A stretch of DNA of 64,000 bases. It comes from Linum tenue (taxonomy: Eukaryota; Streptophyta; Magnoliopsida; Malpighiales; Linaceae). The notes under the pieces are model-generated. The model ran no database searches and was not told where the DNA came from. It worked only from the letters and a program-made list of their open reading frames with translations. The position numbers were made by a program, and so were the translations under genes. The stretch is taken from the NCBI GenBank assembly GCA_946122785.1, contig CAMGYJ010000011.1, positions 55,850,449 to 55,914,448 on the forward strand. Direction: 5' to 3'. Shown piece by piece: positions 47,206 through 60,946 of this stretch. Numbering within the stretch: position 1 is the first letter of the stretch; every line of letters starts with the position of its first letter.

Positions 47206-50200
47206 ATGCAGCGGCAGAAATCGCTCCATGCTTTCTTCCAGAAGTCCTCGACGGCTAATCGGAGCTCCGGCCGCGAGGACGTAGCTCACGGTCACCCGCC
47301 GTCGCTTGTTTCGGCGAAGGAGCGGAATCTCCAACCCGGCCTTCCGAGTCAGCGTGTGGCGAACTCATCCGATGATGTCACAGGAACCGGCACACCTCCG
47401 GAGAAGATGCCGCGCCCGATCCTACCGGCGAACTTCTCCGCGAGTACCGACGGCGGAGGTTCTTCGCTTTTCTCCAGTATTATGCACAAGTTCGCTAGGG
47501 TTCCAAACAGGTTAGGTCCTGACGAGCGAGCTATCTTCGCCATTTGCCAGTGTTGCGTTGCTGTTTTTTCAATTTTTTTTGTATCATCCTAGGGTTTGGC
47601 TCTGGTGCGAGTTTGTTCGCTTCCATCCGCATTAATAGTTTCAGTTTGATCTCGTTCCGCAAGAGATGTGATTCCTTTTGAATTTGTTCATTTTGCGACC
47701 AAATTGAGTGTTGGAGTTGATTTAGGGTGATGGTGGAATTGCAGGAATCAGGCTGATTCTGTTGGTGCTCGCTTGACTTCAGCTCCATCATTAGGCAATT
47801 TAGGATTTCATAAACTGGGAACCATTGATGAGAATTCAGTCAAAGATAGTGCTGCTAAGTCCAGTAAGTTAGGAGGTGTCTTGCCCTCTGGAAGGGGCGA
47901 TGATGATGATGTCCAGGGTCCCGAGACACCTGATGAGCAACCGCTTGCTCGGCGAATGAAGCGAATTCATGAAGACATTCCTAAGTTAGGTGATATGAAT
48001 GATTGTTCGTTGCTGGATAATGGCAAGAAAGCTAAACTTATGCAAGGGTCCACTGCCCAGGGGAAGAATCAGGGAGAGATTTGTAATGATCTTGCTAGCA
48101 AGTTTGAGTGGCTTAACCCTTCGGGAATTAGGGATGCTAATAGAAGAAGGCCTGACCATCCTCTTTATGATAAAAAGACGCTTTACATACCACCTGATGC
48201 TCTGAAGAAAATGTCGGCATCTCAGAAGCAATACTGGACTGTCAAATCTGAGTACATGGATGTTCTGCTTTTCTTTAAAGTGGTTAGTTAATCTCACTTG
48301 TTTGATGCTTTCTCTATGTGTATCAGTTGTTCATGGTGTGGCTTACTCTTGAGCTTTACTTATCACCACATGCCTTACACTTTGGCTCATTGCAGCCTTG
48401 CAGAGAATCCATTTTGTTTGCTCTTTCATGATTTTGTATTGTGTTTGTCTCAACCAAATCTATATGATAACCAAACCGTATATCTGAAGTCCCTTTTTGC
48501 ATCTTACTGGCTGAGTGCTGGCTGTTGATTTCTTAATAAACCCGGGTGTTCTAAACTCAGCAACTTTACATCCACAATAGGGGAAGTTCTATGAGCTTTA
48601 TGAGCTGGATGCTGAAATTGGTCACAGGGAGCTTGATTGGAAAATGACATTCAGTGGTGTTGGAAAATGTCGGCAAGTAAGTTCCATATGAAGTGTATAC
48701 TTCAATGCAAGTTTGTAGCCACTTTCGATAGTTGCTTTCTCAGAAATGATAACACTTTTTGAGCGCAGGTTGGAATATCCGAATTTGGGATTGATGATGC
48801 TATAGAGAAACTCGTTGCTCGGGGGTAGGAAAACAGTAACTCTGTGAAATTATGTTCACATATTTCTTTCATGTTCTTGGTTAGTCTATGCCCAAGGATG
48901 AGTCAGCATGTGTTCTTGCCCGAGGTAAAATAAAGTCATTAAGATAATTCTCCAGTCTAGCAAGTTACTGCTGGGAAATTGCACGTTAGTGGCTGGTACT
49001 TAACTTTCCTTGATTAGTACAAATTCATACTCATCACTCATTAAAAGATTTCATGCTTGCAAATTCAAAATCTTGAACTAAAAGTATTAGAAATTCCTAG
49101 AGGTATGTTTTTTGTACATTGTCTGCATGATCCTATGACCCATGGGCGAGTGGATTTCTTGCTTTAAGTTTCATTAGACAGAAATAGGTCAACAATCTTG
49201 TCAGCCAAGGTTTGGCATTCAAATATCAGCATTTGGAATGCGTAGAAATGCTTTAACAAGGAGACAAAGAAATGTCCTCATGGAACTCAAAATTATTTTC
49301 CATGATCTCAAATTCACTGAAATGACATTGCTTCTTATTGTCAATCATTCTGCATCTCTTATTTTCTTGCCTGAGAGAGTGCATTTGTTTTCTCTATGAT
49401 CGTTTCCAAGGTATAAAGTTGGGAGAGTGGAGCAGTTGGAGACATCTGATCAAGCAAAGGCCAGGGGTCGAACTTCGGTACATTCACATTAATTTACAAG
49501 AGCGCTATATTATATTTCTAAGCTCTTTTCTCCCTGGAATTTTTTTTATCATTTGTACCCTTGATGTTGAACAGGTGATCACCAGAAAATTAGTCCAGGT
49601 TCTTACTCCATCAACTACAACTGATGGTATCATTGGGCCAGATGCCGTTCATCTTCTTGCACTCAAGGAGGTAATTTCATAATCATATGTTTGTAAAGCT
49701 TTTCGTGATGAACCTATAAATGAGACTGCTGTTGTCAGTCTTCTTGGTCCTAGAGGAACAATAACATCTCTGCAATTTTCCACGATGAAGGTGTTCATCT
49801 TCTTTGTACTTCCTAAGGATGCAAAGCTTATATGATTCTATGGTTTTGCTAATTAATTCTTTATATTCAATCTTAACGGGATTGCACTCTATGGATTAGT
49901 TCTTATTTAGCATTTCCATTAATTCTTCTATTATCATCTGGTGTATGCTAAGTACCCACTATAGCTGACACTATTAGTCAGTTTGTTAGCCTTGTTAAAT
50001 CGTCTTGTGAATTGTCATCAGGGAAATTATGGGCTTGATAATGATGCAACAAGTTATGGATTTGCTTTTGTTGATTGTGCTGCTCTTCGATTTTGGATTG
50101 GCTCCATAGAAGATGATGCTTCCTATTCTGCTTTGGGAGCACTGTTGATGCAAGTATGATCCGTTTCCAATCACATAAAGTTGTTGCACTGCAGCTGGTA

Positions 50201-53200
50201 ATCTTGTCAAATACACAATCTGATGGCTTCTTTGTTATTTTACTGCAGATCTCACCTAAAGAAGTTATACATGAAAGTAGAGGTACATGTGTTTTTTTCC
50301 AGTTCATCTTGGATGCTGAATTCAGTAAAATATGAAATTTGAATAGGTTAATTTATACAGACAGGGGGAAAATTGGAGATAATAGGCTGGAGCTTCTTTG
50401 GTTGTCCACTTCGGATGTGCACTTATATGATTATCCATCCAATGCTCATTGTCAGCCAAGTGTAGTCAAAGAATTTGTCTAAGTGTAAAATTGAGCCTTT
50501 ACCTAATCCTTACTGCCCTTAAAATATGCAGGGCTGTCCAAAGAAGCCCAGAAAGCACTGAGGAAGTACACATTAACTGGTGCGTGCAGTTATCTCTCAA
50601 AAAGCACTGTGGCTGCCCCAGAGCTAGAAACTTGTTTCTGTGTATCTATTTTTGTTGCTTGTTGGGGGTAGCCAGAAAAGATTATGTGGTGTACTCCCTA
50701 GTTTATGTTGTGTTTCCAGTCTTCCATTTATACGTTTCTGGATTTCCTGTAAAGGTGTTGCTGGCATGGCTCATGTTGATCTCAATCAGTTATCTTTCTT
50801 GAACAATATGGTGAATATGTTATGGATTCTTGCTTAACTAGAGGGATTTGATTGCACTGAGCTCCGTTTCCCCTACATCTGCCTACATTTCAGGTCCAGC
50901 AGCACCACAGTTGACTCCTGTACTGCCTGCCACTGATTTTGCGGATGCTTCTGAAGTAAGAAATTTGATCCAGTTAAAGGGTTTCTTTACAGGGTCTTCT
51001 AGGCCAGTGAATAGTGCACTTGACAGTATAATGCACCAAGACCTAGCCTTATCAGCTCTTGGTGGTCTTATTGGTCATCTCTCTCGGCTGAAGGTATGCA
51101 CAATAACAAGCCCCTCAGCTTGCGTGCTTTTAGGTGTTGTCATTATCTGCTGTGCTGACTTGTGTTTCTTTGGGTACAGTTAGATGATGTTTTGCGCAAT
51201 GGTGATGTTCTACCTTACGATGTTTATAAGGGTTGCCTTAAAATGGATGGGCAGACTTTAGTTAATCTTGAAATTTTTTGTAATAATGCAGATGGTGGTT
51301 CATCAGGCAAGTCTGCTCTTCCAATCACTTCTCCTTTTCTTACTTCTTTGACTGTAGTTGTTCTGGTAAACTAACAACTCATAGAGTTTTCTACTTATTT
51401 GAACTTCAGGTACATTATTTAACTATCTTGACAACTGTGTTACGTCATCCGGGAAACGGCTTTTGAGGAAGTGGATCTGCCATCCATTGAAATGTGCTGA
51501 AGGCATTAATAATAGGCTCGATGCAGTTGAAGTTTTGATAGCTCGTCCTGAAGTTACTCTTATCATTGCTCAATGTCTGCGGAAACTACCGGATTTGGAG
51601 AGGCTGCTTGGACGTGTTAAGGGTAGCATTCAGGCATCATCCTGTCTAATACTGCCCTTAATTGGCACAAAAATATTGAAACAGCGTGTAAGTAACCTGC
51701 ACCATCCTGTAGTCCTCAAAATCTAAGCTTTCAGAATGTAATATTACTTTGAGAATGATGAATTCTGTAAATTCTAACATGTTGACCTCTTATCTAGGTG
51801 AAAGTATTTGGGACTTTGGTTAAAGGGCTACGTGTTGCGATAGATTTATTGTCATTGCTGCAGAATGAAGAGCAACTAAAATCATCTCTAAGTAAAGTTA
51901 TCAGAACTCCTGAGCTCAAAGGTAGTTCTGGCCTTGACAAGTTTCTGTCCCAATTTGAGGCCGCTGTGGATAGTGAGTTCCCCGATTACCAGGTGTGCTC
52001 CCCTTCAGTTTGAGGATTTCTCTTGGGAATTCGACAGCCTTTCTCTGGAACTATAGCTTTTTCATTGCTCAGGAACTTCCTATTATGTACTAAATTCGTA
52101 CTTGTAGTTCTGAGTCTTGGTTCTATGTCTTGACATGTCATTGACTTAAAAATTTGGACAGAATCATCAAGTCACTGATGCAGGGGCAGAGACGCTTGCT
52201 GTCCTGGCCGAGTTGTTCATCGAGAAAGCTAGAGAATGGTCAGAAGTCATCCATGCCATCAATTGCATCGATGTACTCCGATCTTTCGCCTTGAAAGCAA
52301 GTACATCATTCGGGCCGATGTCTCGCCCCCTTATTTTGCCACGATCAGCAACAGCATTAGGCCAGGACACTGGGGGACCTGTACTGAAGATTAAAGGGCT
52401 GTGGCATCCTTTCGCTCTTGGAGAGAACAGACAACCTGTCCCAAATAATCTGTACCTTGGGGAGGATCCGGTTGGCTTTCATCCTCGCACTTTGCTCTTG
52501 ACAGGACCAAATATGGGCGGGAAATCAACACTTCTTCGATCCACATGTCTGGCTGTGATACTTGCACAGGTTCGTCTCATGTCCAGACTCAGCTTTTAGA
52601 CTATTCTAAGGGTGGCAAAACGATTTTTGGTTTCAGTTTCACTGAAATCAAAACCCAATTTCCACCCCTACTCTTTGAAACTTTGGAGTGTTCAACAAGT
52701 AATCAAGCAAGCCCCTGCCATTCCTTAACGTCGTCTCTGCTATCCGCAGCTGGGTTGTTTCGTGCCAAGTGAGCAGTGCGAGCTCTCGCTGGTTGATGTA
52801 ATCTTCACCCGGCTTGGTGCCACTGATCGAATCATGGCTGGCGAGAGTGAGTTCTCTGATTCTATCTAGCATAACACGTTTTTCCATTTCAACACTGTTC
52901 TGTGCAAATTATCTTACGGTTTTGTCTTCATTTTTTTGTCAAGGTACATTCCTGGTGGAGTGCTCAGAAACAGCTTCCATCCTCCACAGCGCAACTCAAG
53001 ACTCTCTGGTCATTCTAGACGAACTAGGCCGCGGAACCAGCACTTTCGATGGATACGCCATCGCCTACGCCGTGAGTATTACCTTGCGGTACAAGGAAAC
53101 TCTCTAGGTTTCTCCATCTTAAGTCCACCTTGCGTCTCATATCAATTTTTCCATCCTCTAGGTGCTCCGCCATCTCGTCGAAAAGGTGAACTGCCGACTG

Positions 53201-53656
53201 CTCTTCGCCACCCACTACCACCCTCTCACCAAGGAATTCGCCTCCCACCCCCACGTTTCCCTGCAACACATGGCCTGCGCTTTCAAATCGACAGACTCCG
53301 GAACAGGCAGCAAGCAGGACCTGGTCTTCCTCTACAAGCTGGCAGCCGGAGCATGCCCGGAGAGCTACGGGATGCAGGTGGCGCTCATGGCCGGGATCCC
53401 GGAAAGCGTGGTGCAAAACGCCGCCCGAGCTGCCCGGAGGATGCAGAAGTCGGTCGGAGAGAGCTTCAAGGCGAGCGAGCAGAGGTCGGAGTTCTCGACC
53501 CTGCACGAAGAGTGGGTGCGGAGCCTGATGAGCGTGGATACTGCCAGAGATAGGAGCAATAGGCTCGGGCTGGAGAATGGCGATGTCGATGACGACGTTC
53601 GTGACACGTTGATTTGCCTGTGGCACGAGGTCAGGAGTGTCCCTGGCGGGCTCTGA
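47206..53656 (+). CDS. MSH7: DNA mismatch repair protein MSH7 (plant MutS homologue)
   Basis: Seventeen exons: 47206-47510, 47745-48282, 48581-48676, 48769-48824, 49411-49477, 49575-49670, 50022-50153, 50249-50282, 50532-50579, 50894-51093, 51180-51306, 51410-51687, 51798-51992, 52162-52569, 52750-52846, 52944-53071, 53162-53656; 1099 residues, against about 1109 in Arabidopsis from memory. The N-terminus [11 protein letters not shown] carries a PCNA-binding Q-x-x-L-x-x-FF box. [12 protein letters not shown] and [11 protein letters not shown] are MSH7-like. [15 protein letters not shown] holds the mismatch-contact Phe-x-Glu (Phe284, Glu286). The ATPase has Walker A GPNMGGKS (about 839-846), Walker [13 protein letters not shown], and [18 protein letters not shown]7 is plant-specific, related to MSH6, and pairs with MSH2 in the nucleus to recognise certain base mismatches. 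Intron 11 appears to use a GC donor (CAG|gcaagt). Confidence 0.95.
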
Positions 53657-54047
53657 GGAAAATGGTGGGTGTAGAAGGGAAGGCGGGAAGCAATGTTCTG
53701 GCTTCTTAAAGGGGCTGCTGACAATGGGAAGTAAAGTTTTGGGATGTAAAAGAAAGCTTAAAACCTTATCATCAATGGCGGTTTCCCCTTTCAGGAATCT
53801 CACTTGGCAAAATCTGGTCCAAACAGAAAAAAAGAAAACAATGCTCCGTGTAATATGCAGTAGGAGAGGTGACCCAATTTTCCCGCCAATTACGAGTAAC
53901 CTTTGACCACTCACTCTTAACAATTTCAATCCTGATCAGTTTAATCCGTTTTCCGAATATGGAAAGCAAAGACGATTCCTGTTCCCGCCACTGATTTCTC
54001 TCCACTTTCCCTCAGAATTCTCATCGGCCGATCACCGGAAACAGAAA
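53657..54047. other. Short spacer between MSH7 and the ARF-GEF gene
   Basis: Only about 390 bp hold the MSH7 3' UTR and the promoter/leader of the next gene in the same direction. No clear TATA box. Confidence 0.4.
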
Positions 54048-57000
54048 ATGGACGGGATGGAAGCGGAGCCGCCGGCGAAGAATCGGAAGAGCAAGAAGAA
54101 GAGGATCGGGCTGGGGATCTCCTGCATGCTCAACACGGAGGTCGCCTCCGTCCTCGCCGTGCTCCGCCGCCCGCCGCCGGACCCCATGGCGGCACAATTC
54201 CTCTCCCAGGAGGAAAGCTACGACACCGCGCTCGTCCACACGTTCAAATCCCTCCGAACCCTGGTCTTCAACCCGCCGCAGGACTGGCAGACCATGGACC
54301 CGGCGGTCTACCTCACCCCGTTCCTCGACGTGATCCAGTCCGACGACATCCCCGCGGCGGCCACCACCATCGCCCTCTACTCCGTCCTCAAGATCCTCAA
54401 CGTCGGGATCTTCGACGAGCGCACCACGGGGGCTCGGGACGCGATCAACTCCGTCGTGATGGGGATCACCGGCTGCCGCCTCGAGCGGACCGACCCGGTC
54501 TCCGAAGACGCCGTCATGATGCGGATCCTGCAGATCCTGACGGCGATAATGAGGCACCAGGCCGCCGTCCTGCTCACCGACCAGGCCGTCTGCACCGTCG
54601 TCAACGCCTGCTTCCAGGTCGTCCAGCAGTCCGCGAGCCGCGGCGACCTGCTGCAGCGGAGCGCGAGGTACACGATGCACGAATTGGTGCGGATGATCTT
54701 CGCCAAGCTGCAGGACATCGAGGTGAGCCCCGACCAGGAGTCGGAGACGGACATCGACGACGCCGATTTCGACGGGAACTTGGACTCCGGGTATGGGATC
54801 CGGTGCGCCGTGGATATCTTCCATTTCCTCTGCTCGTTGCTCAATGTCGTGGAAGTTGTGGAGAGCGAAGGGAATCTGTACAGGACCTCGGATGAGGATG
54901 TTCAGCTTTTCGCCCTGGTTCTGATCAATTCGGCGATCGAGCTGAGTGGAGACGCCATTGGCGATCATCCCAAGCTCCTGAGGATGATCCAGGACGATCT
55001 GTTCCATCATTTGGTTCATTATGGAACTTCTTCCAGCCCGCTCGTTTTGTCCATGATCTGCAGCACTGTGCTGAACATTTACCATTTCCTTCGCAGGTCA
55101 GAAACACTGAACTCTGGCTTTCTCTAAATGAACAATTGAGTCACTAGCCAAACTATCTATTACGATTACATTTTCTCGTCCGAAACCAAATTAGTAATGC
55201 GAAAAATCGGGTACATCCTATGGTTCGATCATTCTAGTAATCAATTTCGTGTGGATTGTAACATAAGGTGAAATGAGATTCTTCATTTCTTCTTGTCGAT
55301 TCATTCAGGTGCATGAGTACATACGATAATATGAAGGTTTTATGATCATTGATCTATGTGTAGACGCCTAATTGTATGACGAAAAATCGATAACTATTTG
55401 ACTAGTGGGAGTTGTTCCTCTCTTGGTGGAAATTGCAGGTTTGTTCGTCTGCAGTTGGAAGCCTTCTTCAAGTTCGTGCTACTACGAGTGGCATCAGCTG
55501 GAATCTCAACTCAGCTTCAGGAAGTGGCGATCGAAGGAATCATCGACTTCTGCAGGCAGCCGACCTTCATCATCGAAGCATACGTGAACTACGACTGCGA
55601 CCCACTCTGCATCAACGTGTTCGAGGAAACCGCGAAGCTGCTCTGCAAGCTCTCGTTCCCGGGGGCCAGCCCGTCCCCATCACTGCAAGCTCAAGCCTTC
55701 GAAGGTCTCGTCGGAATCATCCACAACATCGCGGAGAACATCAACCGAGAAGGCGATTCGACCCCTTCGGGTCCCTACCCGGTTCACCTGACGGAGTACA
55801 GCAAGTTCTGGATGGACAAGCCGCTCGACGGCAGCGAAGCTTCCATATCGTACCTCCGAACGAGGAAAGCTCAGAAGCGGAAACTCCTGATCGCCGGAAA
55901 CCATTACACTCGAGACGACAAGAAAGGTCTGGAGTATCTCCGGTTAAGCCTGATGTTCCCCGACCCACCGGACCCGAGAGATTACGCCTTCTTCTTCCGG
56001 TTCACCCCCGGGTTGGACAAGACCATGATCGGAGATTACCTCGGCGATCCTGATGAATTCCACATTCAGGTCCTGAAGGAGTTCACCTGTACATTTGAAT
56101 TCTCCGGGATGATCCTCGACACGGCGTTACGTACCTATCTCGCCACGTTCCGGCTCCCCGGAGAGTCGCAAAAGATCCAGAGGATCCTCGAGGCCTTCTC
56201 CGAGCAATTCTACGAGCAGCAGCCTTCCGACATCTTCGCCGGAAAAGATGCGGTCTTTGTCCTCTGTTACTCCCTGATCATGCTCAACACCGACCAGCAC
56301 AACCATCAGGTGAAGAAGAAGATGACGGAGGAAGAGTTCATTCGGAACAACAGAGCAATCAACGCCGGCCAGGATCTGCCGAGGGAGTACTTATCGGAGC
56401 TTTTTCAGTCAATCGCCAGCAAGGCGATCTCGCTGTTCGGTCAGACCGGTCAGCCGGAGATGAACCCGGGGTTATGGGTCGAGCTGATGGGCGCTTCTAA
56501 GTTGCTTCAACCTTTCCATCTCTGTGATTTCGACCGCCGGCTGGGGCGGGACATGTTCTCTTCCGTCGCCGGCCCGGCGGTGGCGGCTCTCACGGCTTTC
56601 TTCGAACAGTCCGACGAGGATGAGATGTTCCACGAGTGCGTCGAGACGCTGATCTCCGTCGCCAGAATCGCTCAGTACGGGCTGGAAGACACTCTCGACG
56701 AGATGATCGCCTCGCTCTGCAAATGCTCGACTCTGCTGAACCCTTACGCCTCGTCGGAAGAGACTCTGTTCGCGTTCAGCCACGACCTGAAACCCAGAAT
56801 GGCCGTGCTCGCAGTTTTCAGCATCGCGAACAATTTCGGCAGCGCTATTCACGGAGCGTGGAGGCCGATTTTGGACTGCCTGTTGAAGCTGAAGAAGCTC
56901 AAGCTTCTTCCACCATCGGTGATCGAGCTCGACAGCTCGTTCTCCGATTCGGAACAATCTCGAAACGACGGAAGCGGTGGCAGTGGCGGAGGAGTAATTT

Positions 57001-58535
57001 TCCCTTCTTCTTCCTCTCAAGATCAGAGATCACGGCAGCAGAGCTCCACCTCCATGATCAGCAAATTCACGCACTTTCTCTCCCTAGACAGCATGGAGGA
57101 ATCGTTACAACTCGGGCTTAATGAATTCGAGCAGAACCAGAAGGTAATCAAGCAATGCCAAATCGGGAGCATTTTCACCAACAGCTGGAACTTGTCCGAC
57201 GAGACTCTGCTCTACCTCGGCCGCTCTCTAATCTTCGCCTCCGCCGGGAAAGGTCAGAAATTCGCTACTCCGGTCGAGGAAGAAGAAACCATCGAGTTCT
57301 GCTGGGATCTAATCGCTGCCCTCTCCTTCGCCAACATCAACAGATTGCAAAACTTCTGGCCAGCATACCACGAAAATCTGCTCGAAGTAATCCACTTCCC
57401 TCTGTTTTCACCAATCCCATTTGCAGAGAAGGTGATCATCGCCCTCTTCAGAATCTGCCTGAAGCTCTTGTCCTCGGCGAGAATCGACAAGCTCCCAGAA
57501 GAGCTCATCTTCAAGTCCATCAACCTGATGTGGACTATCGACAAGCAGATTCTCGACACGTGTTGCGAATCGATCACCAAGTCAGTCAGCAAGATTCTGT
57601 TCGAGTACCCAGCCAACTTACAGAGCTTTCTGGGCTGGAAGTCGGTGCTGCATTTGTTATCGATCTCTGGTCGCCATCTCGAGACGTACGATCAGGGGGT
57701 CGAGACGTTGATCATGTTGATCTCCGACCAAACCCATGTGTCCAGGACGAATTATGCATTCTGCATCGACTGTGCATTTGGATTCGTCGCCCTGAAGAAC
57801 AGCCCCCTGGAGAAAAACGTGAAGATTCTCGACCTGTTAGCCGAATCAGTCACATTGCTAATCGACTGGTACAAGAACTACTCCGACCCGGGGAGTAGCG
57901 CCAATTTCAGCACAGCAAGCACGGGGAGCAACCCCGATATCAGCCCGTCCACGTTCTCGATCAACCTGTTCATAAAGCTGGGAGAGGCGTTCAGGAAGAC
58001 CAGCCTGGCGAGGCGGGAGGAGATAAGGAACCATGCCATCAAGTCTCTGCAGAAGAGCTTCGAGCTGGCCCAGGAGCTGGACTTTTCGCCTGCCAACTGC
58101 TTGAACTGTTTCAACCTCGTGGTGTTTGCGATGGTGGACGACTTGCACGAGAAGATGATCGAGTACTCGAGGCGAGAAGGGGCGGAGAGGGAAGTGAGGA
58201 GCATGGAAGGGACGTTGATGCTGGCGATGGAGCTATTGACCGATGTCTATCTGCAGTTCTTGAAGCAGATCGCGGCGAGCCCCGGGTTCAGGACCTTCTG
58301 GCTGGGTGTGTTGAGGAGGATGGATACTTGTATGAAGGCTGATCTTGGGGTGTATGGGGAAACCAAGCTGCAGGAGGTGATTCCAGGGTTCTTGAAGAAG
58401 ATGATTACGAGGATGAAAGGAGATGAGGTTTTGGTTCAGAAGGAAGATGATGATCTGTTTGAGATTACCTATATTCAGATACAGTGGATTGCCCCTTCTC
58501 TCAAGGAGGAATTGTTTCCTGAGTTGGAGATTTAG
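54048..58535 (+). CDS. GNOM-like ARF guanine-nucleotide exchange factor (GNL2-like)
   Basis: Two exons, 54048-55096 and 55439-58535, giving 1381 residues, close to Arabidopsis GNL2 (about 1375 from memory). The N-terminal DCB region opens LGISCMLNTEVASVLAVLRRP, which resembles GNL2 more than GNOM. The HUS box NYDCD is at about 400-404. The Sec7 domain (about 490-680) has the catalytic Glu592 in FRLPGESQKIQRILEAF and LIMLNTDQHNHQVKKKMTEE. Long C-terminal HDS regions follow. The protein activates ARF GTPases at Golgi/endosomal membranes to start vesicle budding; GNL2 acts in pollen. The Met in IMLNTDQ is the residue type associated in this family with brefeldin A sensitivity. The coding region is GC-rich and has a single intron. 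Confidence 0.93.
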
Positions 58536-58825
58536 AGGGCCAGTTTTTGTGTGGTTTTTAGGTAGGAAATTTTGGGCAATTCTTTTGTTCATCTGTGTAA
58601 TTTATAGAGCAAAAATAGATATGAGTTGTGGTACACTGGTACTAGTTTGGCTAACTGGAATGAGCGTGTAATTGTTGTCAAATTCAAATGGATTTGTAAC
58701 TAATTGAAAAGTGAAATGAATGTAATAAGATTGAATGAATTTTTGATCTGATTACAATCCTCCTATTTTTTATCTGAATTTTTGAATGAACTGTTGTCAG
58801 AATTCTTGTTCTTCTTCACACAAGG

Positions 58826-59364
58826 ATGTCCAGAAGAAGAGGAACAAACCATATCCTCAACTCCTTCCATCACCTCAACACAACCCAAGTGTTGGAGGAA
58901 TCCATTAGAGCATTGCTTCTGCATCCAACTCACTCCCACTCCATCTGTATCTTCCTCTTCACCCCTCTCTCAATCTCAATCTCAATCTCACTCTTCATTT
59001 CTCACTTCCTCAACCACCATTTCCACCACTTGACAGTTGACACCCTTTCACAGCCGGCTTCATTCGATCACCTGCTTCGAGCTATGGACCTCTTCCCCTG
59101 CTATTCGAGTTGCTCTTGAAGATTTCTCTTCGTGTCGTTATCTGCTTCCCTTCGCCCATCACCTTCTTGCTCCTGGGGAAATCAGCAACAATTCACGGCG
59201 TTTCCAACAGTTACTATGGAGCCAGTCGAGGCGGACATTCCCAAGAAGTAGAGTGGTTTGGATCAGGCCTCTCCGCACGAGTCTATGCGAATTCCTTACT
59301 GCTCTGTGTCTCTCTGGAGGTTTTGCAGTTTGCTTGGCAACAGTACCAATCGTTCTAGCTGCAT
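58826..59364 (+). pseudogene. Membrane-protein gene with disrupted frame
   Basis: The first frame (58826-59119) starts MSRRRGTNHILNSFHHLN, then VLEESIRALLLHP and a hydrophobic stretch of Ile/Leu/Phe, the layout of a plant family of multi-pass membrane proteins of unknown function. It stops after DHLLRAMDLFPCYSSCS. Another frame overlapping the end (in phase with 59110-59358) continues with a plausible next membrane segment, ISLRVVICFPSPITFLLLGK, then SNSYYGASRGG, which matches where the family has a Tyr-Gly/Ser turn. So a frame change near 59070-59110 seems to break one gene. An unrecognised intron is possible. The family match is from memory of pattern, not a search. Confidence 0.45.
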
Positions 59365-60946
59365 GCGGTTAATGTCCACATATCTGGGATTTCAAATAGT
59401 TCTGGCACTGCCTGGGGCCCCATTTTGTCTAGGGTTTGCACATCTAATAGTTTTAGACGTTTTGGTAATCTGGCCAAGGTTGTGGCTGCCGTAGAACCAG
59501 ATTGTAGTTGGTTTATGGAATTGGTTTCTCTGTATTGTTTCATGCTGGTTTTGGACACAGTGATGAATGTTATGTTCTACCTTGCATGCAAATTATAGGC
59601 ATCTCAGTACGAAGATAATGAAGTCTGATTCTTTCACTGCAATTTGCAAGCAATTCTAGCTAGTTCTTTTTATGTTCCGAAAGCCTAGGACCACGAGTCC
59701 ATGATTCCATGTGGGCTTTTAGACTGCAAATAATTAGTAATTCGATACATGCACAACAAATAACATTGAAACAGGGCTCGTGAGAAGTACAAAAAATGAT
59801 ACAAAGAGCAGCAGCAGAAGAGTCAAATTTAGCTATTTTTGGATGCTGGTCATTGCAGAACTTCCCATCAAATCAAGAGCGTGGAAAGCATGCAATCTCC
59901 ATTCCTCTGATCGAATACATGGTACACCCTAGCTGTGTTTGCTTCCCTAGGATTGAGGTACTTGTTGGCTTTGCAGGGTAGAAGAGCATGTTTTTTTCTT
60001 CAAAAGACTGCCAGTTCAGGACTCCGCTGCATCTCTATCGAGCATCCAGAGTCGAAGGTGGAATACCCTTGGATTTCCCTGTATAGTAGCAAAATACATA
60101 TGAGCCACAACGTTATTCAGAAAGTCGTTGAAAGAATATGATGGACCAAACAAACCACTCACAAGCTTGCAAGGTTGTAATCACTTCATTACACAAACTA
60201 ATAGCACATTATATAACACCAGAATGTAGGTCCTAAAGCCTGGGTACTGGTTAAAGTGGTTTTATTATGAAGCTTGTAAAAGATCAAATCTCCACAGAAA
60301 ACTGCAGTTGCTTACAATTACTAACGCACATATCAGGATCAAATCTTCAGAGCAAGAGAATGTAGGTATTTATGGATTAAATGCAAGACCCAGTCATTAT
60401 CGAACAGCTGGGACACTGTTAGCACAACTTTAAAAAGTTATAAGGTAATAGGAAGTATTCAAACAATCAAGCTGGATTTTATGAATACAGTTGACACCAG
60501 TTTCATACTCGAGTATAGTTAACAACCGACAGTCCAACAAGCATTCAAGTCTCAACTGGATTTTTAATTTAAACAATCAAGCTCCATCATCTATGTTGAT
60601 AAAAGCTTGCTGCTCAACCAATGTGTTTCATACCAGTTCTCGCGTTTTCTATGCTCCTTTCAGTTCCTAACTATGATCTTCACATCATATTGCACAGACT
60701 CATGTCAATTAACCACCTCCAGTGGCAAAATCAATATTCTTTCATTAATTTAAAATGAAAACGAATTTGATCACTGCATAAGAATATCACAAAAAACTGC
60801 AACGAGAAGCTCTTCCTCCAATACAGCATAAAAAGAAAAGCTAGGCTAAGAGCCACAAGCATCTCCAGATTTCTCGGTAACGAAGTCTAAAACTAGGTGC
60901 AATTATACAACATTCTCAACAGCCATAACCAGTAATATTACTCACA
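59365..60946. other. Intergenic, no gene seen
   Basis: No reading frame with a recognisable domain. The right end is probably the 3' UTR of the minus-strand trihelix gene. Confidence 0.4.

Noticed and set aside
53024..53929. 301-residue minus-strand frame
   Set aside because: Antisense of the MSH7 ATPase exons and 3' UTR; no recognisable domain.
54021..55085. 354-residue minus-strand frame
   Set aside because: Antisense shadow of exon 1 of the ARF-GEF gene; the plus strand carries the conserved DCB domain.
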